Of a DNA stretch of 42,371 nucleotides, positions 15,630 through 24,012 are shown in pieces; positions within the stretch are counted from its first letter, which is position 1, and each line of letters opens with the position of its first letter. The stretch spans positions 1 to 42,371 of the forward strand of contig DBOG01000054.1 in the NCBI GenBank assembly GCA_002299915.1, read 5' to 3'. This DNA is from Proteobacteria bacterium UBA652. GTDB taxonomy: Bacteria; Pseudomonadota; Gammaproteobacteria; Nitrosococcales; Methylophagaceae. The notes beneath the pieces were generated by a model. The model was not told the origin of the DNA. It worked only from the letters and a program-made list of their open reading frames with translations, and searched no databases. Position numbers and translations under genes: made by a program.

Positions 15630-17342
15630 ATGAAATTAGGCGAATTACTGGTTAGCCAAAATAAAGTAACCCACCGCGATATTGAGCGCGCCTTGTTGGC
15701 ACAAGGCGAAATGGGCGATATGCTAGGTCAGGTGTTGGTTAAGCTTGGCTTGGTATCAGAGTTGGATATTGCAAATGCCTTGAGTGAGCAACTGGATCTC
15801 CCTTTCTTGCCCGCTGCAGATTATCCAGAAGAAGCGTTGGTGATTGAGAACTTGTCTTACGAATTTTTGGCAAGTAATCAAGTGGTGCCCGTTAATATAG
15901 ATAAAAAACCATGGCGGTTTGTGGCGACTGTACCACAGACACCTTTTTTATCTAAAGCGTTGTCATTAGCGGTCGGTGAGCCGGTAACAATGGAATTGGG
16001 TCTGGAATCAGATATCAATGCCGCATTACAAAAACATATTGACGAAGTAGAAGAAGAGGCAGAAGAAGATCTGTTGGATGATCAATTTGGTGGAGACGAA
16101 GAATTTGTTGAACACTTAAAAGATTTAGCCAGTGGCGCGCCGGTGATTCGCTTGGTCAATCAGATTATTCATCGTGCTTTAGATATGGGCGCCTCCGATA
16201 TTCATATTGAGCCGTTTGAAGATGGTTTGCATTTGCGCTATCGCGTTGATGGCGTGATCCAGGATATGCCCGATCCACCATCGCCAAGCTTATCTGCTGC
16301 GATTGCATCGCGGATTAAATTATTGGCGAGCATGAATATCGCAGAACGACGCTTGCCACAAGATGGCCGCATCATGACGCGGGTAAAAGGGCATGAGTTA
16401 GATTTACGGGTATCGACGATCCCCACTGTACACGGTGAAAGCATTGTGATGCGGGTCTTAGATCGGCAGAGCATTCGCTTGAGTTTGGAAAGTATGGGCT
16501 TTAGTCCAGATACGCTGGAGCGATATCTAGCATTATTGAATAAACCGCATGGTGTGTTATTAATGACCGGCCCGACGGGATCGGGTAAAACAACGACGCT
16601 ATATGCGTCGTTAGCAACATTAGATGCACAAGCAGTTAAAATTATTACGGTTGAAGATCCGGTGGAATATCAACTGCCAGGAATCAATCAGATCCAAGTA
16701 CAAAGCCAGATTGATTTGACCTTTGCTGCTGCTTTGCGCTCTATTCTACGACAAGATCCTGATATTATTATGATCGGTGAAATGCGGGATGGTGAAACCG
16801 CACAAATTGCCGTTCAATCGGCATTAACCGGGCATTTGGTGTTGTCAACCTTGCATACAAACACCGCAGCGGGCGCGATTGTTCGATTAGAAGATATGGG
16901 GATTGAGCGTTATTTGATTACCTCATCCGTTAATGGTGTCTTAGCACAGCGCTTGCTGCGAAAATTATGCCCAGAATGTAAAGAGTCGGTTAAAGTGACT
17001 GCACAAGTAGCGGAAAATAGTGGTTTGAAAGACTTTCTGCCAACAGGGCGTGCGAAAAAAGAAATTTTCAAAGCCGTTGGCTGTGACCAATGTCGCCATA
17101 CGGGTTATCAAGGGCGAACTTCAATTCATGAATTATTTGAAATGGATGATGCCATGCATAAGGCGATTTTACAGGGTGATGATGCGACGGTCTTGCACCA
17201 AGTTGCCCGTAAAAATGGCATGATTACGCTCTATGAAGATGGTTTGCGCAAAGTGGTGGCGGGTATTACGTCCTTAGAAGAAGTCTTACGCGTGACCCAA
17301 GATCAGGGTGATGCAATAGATGAGTCTGCTGCAGATGGCTGA
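15630..17342 (+). CDS. gspE: Type II secretion ATPase GspE
   Basis: GspE is the cytoplasmic hexameric ATPase that drives pseudopilus growth. The 570-aa protein has the N1 domain (MKLGELLVSQNKVTHRDIER), the N2 domain with GAPVIRLVNQIIHRALDMGA and ASDIHIEPFEDG, Walker A GPTGSGKTTT near residue 314, the His box LVLSTLHTNTA, and a zinc-binding tetracysteine (CPEC near 447 and CDQC near 487). The Walker B segment reads IIMIGEMRD, with Met in place of the usual Ile. A good AAGAGAAG ribosome site is present. It overlaps gspF by eight bases. Confidence 0.97.
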   Translation: MKLGELLVSQNKVTHRDIERALLAQGEMGDMLGQVLVKLGLVSELDIANALSEQLDLPFLPAADYPEEALVIENLSYEFLASNQVVPVNIDKKPWRFVATVPQTPFLSKALSLAVGEPVTMELGLESDINAALQKHIDEVEEEAEEDLLDDQFGGDEEFVEHLKDLASGAPVIRLVNQIIHRALDMGASDIHIEPFEDGLHLRYRVDGVIQDMPDPPSPSLSAAIASRIKLLASMNIAERRLPQDGRIMTRVKGHELDLRVSTIPTVHGESIVMRVLDRQSIRLSLESMGFSPDTLERYLALLNKPHGVLLMTGPTGSGKTTTLYASLATLDAQAVKIITVEDPVEYQLPGINQIQVQSQIDLTFAAALRSILRQDPDIIMIGEMRDGETAQIAVQSALTGHLVLSTLHTNTAAGAIVRLEDMGIERYLITSSVNGVLAQRLLRKLCPECKESVKVTAQVAENSGLKDFLPTGRAKKEIFKAVGCDQCRHTGYQGRTSIHELFEMDDAMHKAILQGDDATVLHQVARKNGMITLYEDGLRKVVAGITSLEEVLRVTQDQGDAIDESAADG

Positions 17343-18543
17343 TTTTGTTTATAAAGCCGTCCAGCGTGATGGCACAATTACCGAAGGTCATTTGGTTGCA
17401 GAGTCACAGGATGCTGCTTCCCGCAGCCTGCGTAAGCAAGGTTTAACGCCACTGCAGTTAGCAGAAGGCAAGCAGAAAGCCACCACTATCCAGAAAACAC
17501 AGGGTAAAAGGCCTTCCCGTGATGATGTGTTGGTGATGACCAATGAATTGGCGGTGTTACTGCGGTCAGGATTGCCGATTGATCGGGGCTTGAAGATCTT
17601 AATTGAGATGAGCCATAAAGACGAAGTGACCCAATTATTAACGGATATGTTGGAAACAGTTAAAGGTGGGAAGCGCTTGAGTCAAGCGTTAGAGCCTTAT
17701 GAAGATGTATTTGGTAGCTTTTATATCAGCATGATTCGATCTGGCGAAACCAGTGGTCACTTATCAAAAGTGATGACAGGGTTGGTGGGCTATTTGGAAG
17801 AGGCGAAAGCCGTGCGAAGCAGTGTAAAATCGGCCTTGGTATATCCTGCTATTTTATTTGTGGTGGCGACTTTGTCGATTATTGTGATGCTTGGGTTTGT
17901 GGTGCCACAATTTGAAGCCTTATTTTCTGATATGGGTGATGGCTTACCTTTATTGACGAGAATGATTATTGCTGCTGGCGACTGGCTAAAAGCCTATGGG
18001 ATCTTTATGGCGCTGATTTTAGCGGCATCGGTCTGGTTAGTTAGGCGCTGGATAAAAGAGCCAAATGGTAAGCGGTGGTTGGATAATAAAATGCTCAAAT
18101 TACCTTTTTTAGGCGGTACAATATTTAAGTATGAAATCGCTAAATTTGCACGCACCATGGGAACATTGTTAGGCAATGGTGTGTCAGTATTACACTCCTT
18201 ATCGATTGCCATTGGCACAGTGAGCAACACGCAAATTAGTGAGACCTTAGCGGTGTTGGAGCCAGCGGTAAAACAAGGCACACGGATGTCTGTTGCTTTA
18301 GAAGAAACGGAGGCTTTTACCCCGATGGTGGTGCAAATGGTACGGGTTGGCGAAGAAGCGGGTAATGTAGATGAGATGATGCTGGAGTTGGCAAAAGTTT
18401 ACGATAGCGAGGTACAGGCAGGTGTGAGCCGAAGCTTAGCGTTATTGGAACCTATTATGATTTTAGGTATGGGCATTATAATTGGGGTGATTATTGTCGG
18501 TATTTTAATGGGTATTTTATCAATTAATGATGCCGTGATGTAA
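17335..18543 (+). CDS. gspF: Type II secretion inner-membrane platform protein GspF
   Basis: GspF is the polytopic platform protein on which the pseudopilus is built. The ORF is open from 17320, but the ATG at 17335 (MADFVYKAVQRDGT) matches family N termini and overlaps gspE by the eight bases ATGGCTGA. Two repeated cytoplasmic domains are seen: LAVLLRSGLPIDRGLKIL with SGETSGHLSKVM, and ARTMGTLLGNGVSVLHSL with VRVGEEAGNVDEMM. Three membrane segments lie near 170, 220 and 375. The length is 402 aa, normal for the family. Confidence 0.96.
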   Translation: MADFVYKAVQRDGTITEGHLVAESQDAASRSLRKQGLTPLQLAEGKQKATTIQKTQGKRPSRDDVLVMTNELAVLLRSGLPIDRGLKILIEMSHKDEVTQLLTDMLETVKGGKRLSQALEPYEDVFGSFYISMIRSGETSGHLSKVMTGLVGYLEEAKAVRSSVKSALVYPAILFVVATLSIIVMLGFVVPQFEALFSDMGDGLPLLTRMIIAAGDWLKAYGIFMALILAASVWLVRRWIKEPNGKRWLDNKMLKLPFLGGTIFKYEIAKFARTMGTLLGNGVSVLHSLSIAIGTVSNTQISETLAVLEPAVKQGTRMSVALEETEAFTPMVVQMVRVGEEAGNVDEMMLELAKVYDSEVQAGVSRSLALLEPIMILGMGIIIGVIIVGILMGILSINDAVM

Positions 18544-18586
18544 TGTTAAGCCGTCAGAATTATTTATTTTTTAAGAGGGAAATAAC

Positions 18587-19012
18587 GTGGTAAAACAAAT
18601 GAAAAAACAGCAATCAGGGTTTACCTTGGTTGAAATCTTAGTGGTGTTTGCGATGATTGCTTTGCTGGTGGGGCTGGTGGGGCCAAAAGTAATGCAAGCA
18701 TTAGGCGGTGCAAAAAGTAAAACAGCACATATCCAAATTAGAGATTTAGAGCAGGGATTGGAGATTTTTAAGTTAGATGTCGGCCGCTTCCCAAATACCA
18801 GCGAGGGTTTGCAGGCATTGCAAGTCGCTCCTGGGGGCGCAAGCGGTTGGAATGGGCCTTATATGCGCACAGGGATCCCAAAAGATCCATGGGGCAAAGA
18901 TTATATGTATAAATATCCTACTGAAAAAGGGGGCTTTGACTTGTATTCTTATGGTGCAGATGGTGGATCAGGTGGTTCGGGCGAAGATGCAGACGTACAT
19001 AACGTCAAATAA
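18587..19012 (+). CDS. gspG: Major pseudopilin GspG
   Basis: GspG is the main subunit of the T2SS pseudopilus. The GTG start follows a strong AAGAGGGA ribosome site. After a short basic leader the prepilin peptidase site is G-FTLVEILVVFAMIALLVG with the needed Glu at +5. The C-terminal half has the calcium-binding GspG pattern: GRFPNTSEGLQAL, DPWGKDYMYKYP, and FDLYSYGADGGSGG near the end. The length of 141 aa is standard. The prepilin peptidase gene (gspO/pilD) is not in the window. Confidence 0.97.
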   Translation: MVKQMKKQQSGFTLVEILVVFAMIALLVGLVGPKVMQALGGAKSKTAHIQIRDLEQGLEIFKLDVGRFPNTSEGLQALQVAPGGASGWNGPYMRTGIPKDPWGKDYMYKYPTEKGGFDLYSYGADGGSGGSGEDADVHNVK

Positions 19013-19024
19013 ACAGTAGGCGCT

Positions 19025-19486
19025 ATGCGTATGTATCGACATACACAATCAGGATTTACCTTAATTGAAATTATGGTGGCGTTTGCGATTGCGGCGCTAT
19101 TGATTGGGGTGACAACGCCTGCCATGGTGAAAATGTATGATTCGATGAAATATCGTGATGCGGTACGGTCGGTGGTCAGTGCGATTCATGCAACACGCCA
19201 CGCCGCGATGACACGCGGTAAAATTGTCGATTTTGTTATTAACCCTGAGTTTCGCCAGTTTCAGAGCGGCAATGGGGATATAAAAGAGCTGGATAAGACG
19301 ATTGAAGTGATGGCCCAGACGGCAAGAGAAGTGAACCGGGGCGGTAACGCGGTGATTCGTTTTTATCCTGATGGCAGCGCATCGGGCGGCCGTATTGATA
19401 TTGTGCACCAGAAAGGAAATGGGGTCCGTTTGCGTGTGGATTGGTTGTTGGGGAAGTTAACGCAGGAAGTATATGAACCTTCGTAG
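19025..19486 (+). CDS. gspH: Minor pseudopilin GspH
   Basis: This is a minor pseudopilin of the T2SS tip complex. The leader ends in SG-FTLIEIMVAFAIAALLIG, with Glu+5 retained. The 153-aa protein has the GspH-type pattern of SVVSAIHATRHAAMTRGKIV followed by beta strands and a late IRFYPDGSASGGRIDI. It starts 12 bases after gspG and overlaps gspI by 14 bases. Confidence 0.92.
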   Translation: MRMYRHTQSGFTLIEIMVAFAIAALLIGVTTPAMVKMYDSMKYRDAVRSVVSAIHATRHAAMTRGKIVDFVINPEFRQFQSGNGDIKELDKTIEVMAQTAREVNRGGNAVIRFYPDGSASGGRIDIVHQKGNGVRLRVDWLLGKLTQEVYEPS

Positions 19487-19859
19487 TCAGGGATTTTCAC
19501 TGATTGAAATGCTGGTGGCGATGTCTATTATGGCCATGTCGCTTGCTGCGTTATATCAAGCTACGGCAGGTGCAACGCGGAATGTGCGGGTTGATGAGAA
19601 ATATAGCTATGCCTATTTATTAGCCGAATCTTTAAGAGCAGAATTTGCGGTGGTTGATATTAATGGTACGCAGGAGCAAGGCACGACAGCAGGGGGCTTT
19701 CATTGGCGGGTTGAAAGTTCGCCGATTGTTGGCGAATATCCGGCAGCATTAAGGGAAGATAGCTTACACGCGGTTAATATAACGGTGAGTTGGGGAGATG
19801 ACGATTCACAGCGCACCGTGCGATTGGATACGGTTACTGCAGGAAAGGACTTCATGTAA
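19473..19859 (+). CDS. gspI: Minor pseudopilin GspI
   Basis: GspI forms the core of the GspI-J-K tip complex. The leader is very short (MNLRSQG), then FSLIEMLVAMSIMAMSLAAL with Glu+5, and YLLAESLRAEF in place of the usual A-x-x-x-A-E-x-x-L helix. The 128-aa size is normal. It overlaps gspH by 14 bases and gspJ by one (TAATG), so the pseudopilins are translationally coupled. Confidence 0.92.
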   Translation: MNLRSQGFSLIEMLVAMSIMAMSLAALYQATAGATRNVRVDEKYSYAYLLAESLRAEFAVVDINGTQEQGTTAGGFHWRVESSPIVGEYPAALREDSLHAVNITVSWGDDDSQRTVRLDTVTAGKDFM

Positions 19860-20455
19860 TGCAGCCACGCCAAGCGGGGTTTACAATTATTGAAGTGATA
19901 GTGGCATTAACGGTGCTATCGCTGATAATGCTGGCGATGGTGACCGCAATGCGGACATTAGGGGATACGCAATCACGGGTGCAAGCGGTAATTGATCGTA
20001 GCGATGAAATGCGCTTAGTCAGCCGTTTTTTACAGCGAAATATTAGTCAAGCCGCAGCTGTTTTTAGACGGGTAGAAGGTGAACCAGAGAGTACTTATTT
20101 TATAGGGACAGCATCAGAATTGATCTGGGTGGCGCCTATTTCTGCAGGCCCCGCGGTAGGTGGATTAACTATCGCTAAAATAGCGATACAAGGCGAAACA
20201 CTTACCCTACAGATGCAGATATTTGAATCACCAGAGAAAGAGATCGAATGGGATGAGGTGAAAAAATATACTTTGGTAGACAATGCCGAGAGCCTTGTAT
20301 TGGGATACCGATCTAATATTGGCGCAGATTGGGAAGAGGAATGGGTTGGCCGGCGACAAAGCCCACGAACAGTGAGGATCATAATCAAGCAGACGGATAG
20401 ATTTTGGCCAGAGCTGATTATTGGATTGGATGAGGCGGTCAATCGTGGACGATAA
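19859..20455 (+). CDS. gspJ: Minor pseudopilin GspJ
   Basis: GspJ is the third minor pseudopilin. The leader MQPRQAG is followed by FTIIEVIVALTVLSLIMLAM with Glu+5. The 198-aa length and the late ESLVLGYRSNIGADWEEEW, PRTVRIIIK pattern agree with GspJ. It overlaps gspK at its 3' end. Confidence 0.93.
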   Translation: MQPRQAGFTIIEVIVALTVLSLIMLAMVTAMRTLGDTQSRVQAVIDRSDEMRLVSRFLQRNISQAAAVFRRVEGEPESTYFIGTASELIWVAPISAGPAVGGLTIAKIAIQGETLTLQMQIFESPEKEIEWDEVKKYTLVDNAESLVLGYRSNIGADWEEEWVGRRQSPRTVRIIIKQTDRFWPELIIGLDEAVNRGR

Positions 20456-21344
20456 ACAGACCCGTTATCAGCAGCAAGGCGTCGCGTTGGCAATGGTGCT
20501 GTGGTTTATTGCCGCACTCTCGCTATTGGTGGCAGGCATTGTCTCTTCATCACGGACAGATGTTAGACAGGTGCAGTTACAATTACAATATACCAAAGCC
20601 GCTGCTGCGGGCGATGGAGCAAGCCATTTGGCGATGAGAGATCTCCTATTATTGGAAGAAGAAGCAGAATTTAAAGGACGGGGTATATTCATGGGGGAGT
20701 ATATAATAGGCCTGCTCAATGTTAGCCTCCGTGTGGTGCCAACCACGGGCTTGATCAATATAAACAGCGCTTCGCTTGTATTATTAGCAGATATGTTTGA
20801 GGGCCAGGTAGGAATGAGCGAGGAACAGGCGCAAGATATTGCACTTAATATTATTATTTGGCGCGGAAATCGGCCAGCAGAAGATGATGAAAATGTGGAA
20901 AAATATGTGCTGGCAGGTAAGGTAGGGCCTAGATATAGTCAATTTGAGACGACGGAAGATTTGATGCAGGTATTGGGCATCAATCGTGATGTTTATGAAC
21001 GGATAGCAGATTTAGTGGTCGCATTACCAGCGGGAGGAAAGGGAGTTGATCCGTTGTCAGCACCATTAGGGGTGCTAACTGTGGTTGCAGGAGATGCGGA
21101 TATTGCGCAACAAATTATTGCCACGCGGGCTGAGGATCCCTTTCAAGATCATGGGGTCTCAGATGACATTCCAGAAGCTTATATCACGCAAGGTGTGAAC
21201 ACCTTATTTAGATTGGATGCCGATGTGATGATGGAAGATGGTAATATATATCGGCGTCGGCGTTGGATCGAGCGTGGAGGAAGTCGAGATGGCTTACCGT
21301 GGAGAGTGGTGAGAAGTGAACCCGTCCGAGCGATTGGTGGGTAG
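20445..21344 (+). CDS. gspK: Minor pseudopilin GspK
   Basis: GspK caps the pseudopilus tip. The leader QQQGVALAMVLWFIAALSLL lacks Glu at +5, which is normal for GspK and fits its place at the tip. The globular insert includes TTGLININSASLVLLADMF and EDLMQVLGINRDVYERIADL, typical of the GspK alpha-domain. I chose the GTG at 20445 (about 299 aa) because TGAGG lies nine bases before it; an ATG at 20421 is an alternative giving 307 aa. It overlaps gspJ by 11 bases. Confidence 0.92.
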   Translation: MDDKQTRYQQQGVALAMVLWFIAALSLLVAGIVSSSRTDVRQVQLQLQYTKAAAAGDGASHLAMRDLLLLEEEAEFKGRGIFMGEYIIGLLNVSLRVVPTTGLININSASLVLLADMFEGQVGMSEEQAQDIALNIIIWRGNRPAEDDENVEKYVLAGKVGPRYSQFETTEDLMQVLGINRDVYERIADLVVALPAGGKGVDPLSAPLGVLTVVAGDADIAQQIIATRAEDPFQDHGVSDDIPEAYITQGVNTLFRLDADVMMEDGNIYRRRRWIERGGSRDGLPWRVVRSEPVRAIGG

Positions 21345-21368
21345 GATTAGGTTGAGTGAAGGGACAAG

Positions 21369-22649
21369 ATGGCCGTTGATAGCCAACTGACATTATTTGG
21401 TTTAGATTTACGCACGATCCCGCAATTTTGGCGGGCAGGGTGGCGTGAGTTGTTGTGGGCGCCAAATGCCTATTGTCGCCGTTGGGTGGATGAAGTGGTG
21501 ACGGCAACCTTCTCGGACAATGATAGGCAATGTTACCAAGCGGGTGAAAAAACGTCGCCACGGAGCACAAAAGCGCAGGCATCTGTTCTGCCCGCTGATA
21601 TGGTGCTCGATATGCAATTAGATTTGCCCACCAGTGTCGAGCTGGATTTAGACTCGTTGATTGCTTTGGAAGTGCGGTCTAAAAGCCCCTTTCCTGAAGA
21701 AGATACGCGTTATGGTTGGCAATTTGAGCGAGGCGAGAATGGCCGCTTAAACGTCGATTTGGCAATTGTATCGCATACCTTAGCTTCTCAATACTTAGGT
21801 GGTCGGATAAGCCGTCAATTTGAAAAAGAAGATAAATGGGCGGCAGATCAAACGTTTGATGTTGATGATGACGATAAAAAATGGTTACGTGGTAATCTGG
21901 AAGGAGAAGAAGTCTGGGCGATGGTCGGTGAGCAGCCGGTTGTGATTCAGGGTTTTGGCGAGGGCGATCGCGACACACGTTATCGTCATCGGATGAAGCG
22001 TGTGCTTGCGGGTTTGTTGTATAGCTTTTTGATTGCATGCGCGATGGTGGGTGTGATGATGCTATTTAAATATTGGCAATTACAACAATTAGATTCAGAT
22101 TATGTGCAGGTTCAACAGGATGCTGCAGAAGCGGTTGAATTGCGAGATAGCCTGGCACAATATAATGCAAGAGTCAGCGGAATTAATGATCTTATTGCGG
22201 GGAGTTATAATCCATATCCACAAATTAGTAAATTAAGTGCCATTCTAGGGGATGATACATGGCTTACGGCAATGAATATAAAAAAAGGAATAATGCGCCT
22301 ATCGGGCAATGCAGACAATGCCGTTGCGCTGATGCAATCCTTATCGAATCGATCAGAGTTCGCGGCGGTTTCTGCTCCTACTGCGATCAGCCGAGGTACC
22401 CGAGGACAAGGCGAACGATTTGTGTTTGATATTACATTACCAGCCATTAATGTTGGGCTTATTGCAACAGTGCCGATGGCGGAATCCGTGGAAGGTGAGG
22501 CTGCTGTAGGCAGGGATGGCGCACTAGGAAATGAAGATGGGTCGGTTGCTGACAGTGATAAGGATGCAGTAGAGCAGACGGTTATAACAACGGAACCCGC
22601 CCCTTCGGCGGCAATAGATCCTGCCATGCCATTGGGTGAGAATCGTTAA
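21369..22649 (+). CDS. gspL: Type II secretion protein GspL
   Basis: GspL links the ATPase to the periplasmic part of the machine. The 426-aa protein has a cytoplasmic N-terminal part with VELDLDSLIALEVRSKSPFP, the actin-like pattern shared with PilM, one membrane helix near residues 213-234 (VLAGLLYSFLIACAMVGVMM), and a periplasmic PilN-like ferredoxin fold (about 270-360). The C-terminal 55 residues are acidic, Ala/Glu-rich and probably disordered. A clear GAAGGGA ribosome site precedes the ATG. Confidence 0.88.
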   Translation: MAVDSQLTLFGLDLRTIPQFWRAGWRELLWAPNAYCRRWVDEVVTATFSDNDRQCYQAGEKTSPRSTKAQASVLPADMVLDMQLDLPTSVELDLDSLIALEVRSKSPFPEEDTRYGWQFERGENGRLNVDLAIVSHTLASQYLGGRISRQFEKEDKWAADQTFDVDDDDKKWLRGNLEGEEVWAMVGEQPVVIQGFGEGDRDTRYRHRMKRVLAGLLYSFLIACAMVGVMMLFKYWQLQQLDSDYVQVQQDAAEAVELRDSLAQYNARVSGINDLIAGSYNPYPQISKLSAILGDDTWLTAMNIKKGIMRLSGNADNAVALMQSLSNRSEFAAVSAPTAISRGTRGQGERFVFDITLPAINVGLIATVPMAESVEGEAAVGRDGALGNEDGSVADSDKDAVEQTVITTEPAPSAAIDPAMPLGENR

Positions 22650-22650
22650 A

Positions 22651-23202
22651 GTGAAATTGAATACCCTGTCAGCCAGAGCGAAAATCATTGCGGGCTTAAC
22701 GTTAGCAATATTGATGTTAATCTTGATTTCATTGGTGATGGCCGCTTGGTCTATGCGACAAGAAGGTAATGCACAGCGAGCAGAAATCGAACCACGGATT
22801 GCACGCTTACTAGGGGTGCAACAGCAATATGACAAGCTTAAACTGGCGAATTTAGGTGCCACAGCCCAGCTGACAGGGCTGGTTTATTCTGCCTCTGCGG
22901 ATGCAACGATGACAGGTACAAAAATGCAGCAAGATGTGCGGGAAGTGATAGAGCTTTCTGGAATGACGGTTGTAGGGAGTCGAGTGCGTGCCGTTAAGGT
23001 TGCAGACGGTTATGATAAAATTAGTTTAGATTTAACGGTTGAAGGGGGAGTGAAAGCCCTGGAAAGCATGTTACTTGAGATCCCTAAATTACGTCCCATT
23101 GTAGTGATAGAAGAAACAAATATTACCCCTAAACGCGGGCGGAATCTGCCGCATATCCTAACGGCCCGATTCAGATTAACTGCCGCGAGGTTGCAGCCAT
23201 GA
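22651..23202 (+). CDS. gspM: Type II secretion protein GspM
   Basis: GspM partners GspL in the inner membrane. A short cytoplasmic N terminus (LNTLSARAKIIAGL) precedes one membrane helix (about residues 10-30), then a coiled region and a small ferredoxin-like periplasmic domain with SGMTVVGSRVRAV and VEGGVKALESMLLEIPKLRP. I chose the GTG at 22651, which has GGTGAG upstream. The GTG at 22636 would overlap gspL by 14 bases and add five residues. It overlaps the next gene by four bases. Confidence 0.88.
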   Translation: MKLNTLSARAKIIAGLTLAILMLILISLVMAAWSMRQEGNAQRAEIEPRIARLLGVQQQYDKLKLANLGATAQLTGLVYSASADATMTGTKMQQDVREVIELSGMTVVGSRVRAVKVADGYDKISLDLTVEGGVKALESMLLEIPKLRPIVVIEETNITPKRGRNLPHILTARFRLTAARLQP

Positions 23203-24005
23203 CGCATCTTGCAGAAAAACGAACGATGATGTTGGCGATTGGGATGACAGTATTATTATTCGCGCTGATACTCATGCGTTGGCAAAGTGCCCGCAGTGCG
23301 CCGCCTATTCAGCCTGTCGTACCCGCGCTGTCATCCTTGAAATCTTCATCAGTACTAGCGCCTGTTATAACAGCGGAAGCAGACTCTGTTATCCAAAGCC
23401 GCCCTGTCTTTTGGCAGACACGCGCACCTTATGTTGCTCCGCCGCCTAGAAAGCCACCGCCAAAACCCTTTCGCGCAGTTAAATTGGGTGTGGATTCATT
23501 TGATCAGGTAAAATTGTCTGGCACGTATTCTGTTAGCGGCCAAACGGTATTGATTGTGGTGGGGAGTGAAGGGTCTCAGCGGGTCAGGGTTGGCGATGAT
23601 TTAGCGGGCTGGACATTTAAATCTATGGCAGCAGGCGGAGCTGTTTTCACCCAGGATGGTGAACAGCGTACATTAGTGATGCAAAAGCCTACGCCACCTA
23701 CAAAGGCAGAGCTTGAGAAGCAATCTGCAGAAATTCAAGCACGATTAGAAAGACGCGCATTGAAAGCCGCAGCGTCGACAACTACAGCAGAAACAGATTT
23801 AGAACAATTGAAAGCGGATCTAGAAGGTCTGATTGCAGCAGATGCAGTCTTACCCGCTGACGCCGCGCAGAGGACGCCAGCCACAGGAGAGCCAGTAGCT
23901 ACTACGCCTAAAGCAGCGAGGGATGAAGGGGGCGGGGCTATTTCCTTTGAATCAATTTCCCAACGTTGGGAAGAGCGCGGAGCACCTGCAAAGCCGACAC
24001 AATAA
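23199..24005 (+). CDS. XpsN/GspC-like type II secretion protein
   Basis: This 268-aa inner-membrane protein has a single helix (about residues 10-27), a Pro-rich linker (APYVAPPPRKPPPKPFRAV) and a compact beta domain near 90-155 (VKLSGTYSVSGQTVLIVVGSEGSQRVRVGDDLAGWTFKSM) resembling the HR domain of GspC and PilP. The C-terminal third is helical, charged and probably extended. Its place between gspM and gspD matches XpsN in the Xanthomonas operon, where it takes the role of GspC: linking the inner-membrane platform to the secretin. No separate gspC is present. The assignment rests on position and topology more than on sequence. Confidence 0.78.
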   Translation: MTHLAEKRTMMLAIGMTVLLFALILMRWQSARSAPPIQPVVPALSSLKSSSVLAPVITAEADSVIQSRPVFWQTRAPYVAPPPRKPPPKPFRAVKLGVDSFDQVKLSGTYSVSGQTVLIVVGSEGSQRVRVGDDLAGWTFKSMAAGGAVFTQDGEQRTLVMQKPTPPTKAELEKQSAEIQARLERRALKAAASTTTAETDLEQLKADLEGLIAADAVLPADAAQRTPATGEPVATTPKAARDEGGGAISFESISQRWEERGAPAKPTQ

Positions 24006-24012
24006 TTAAATA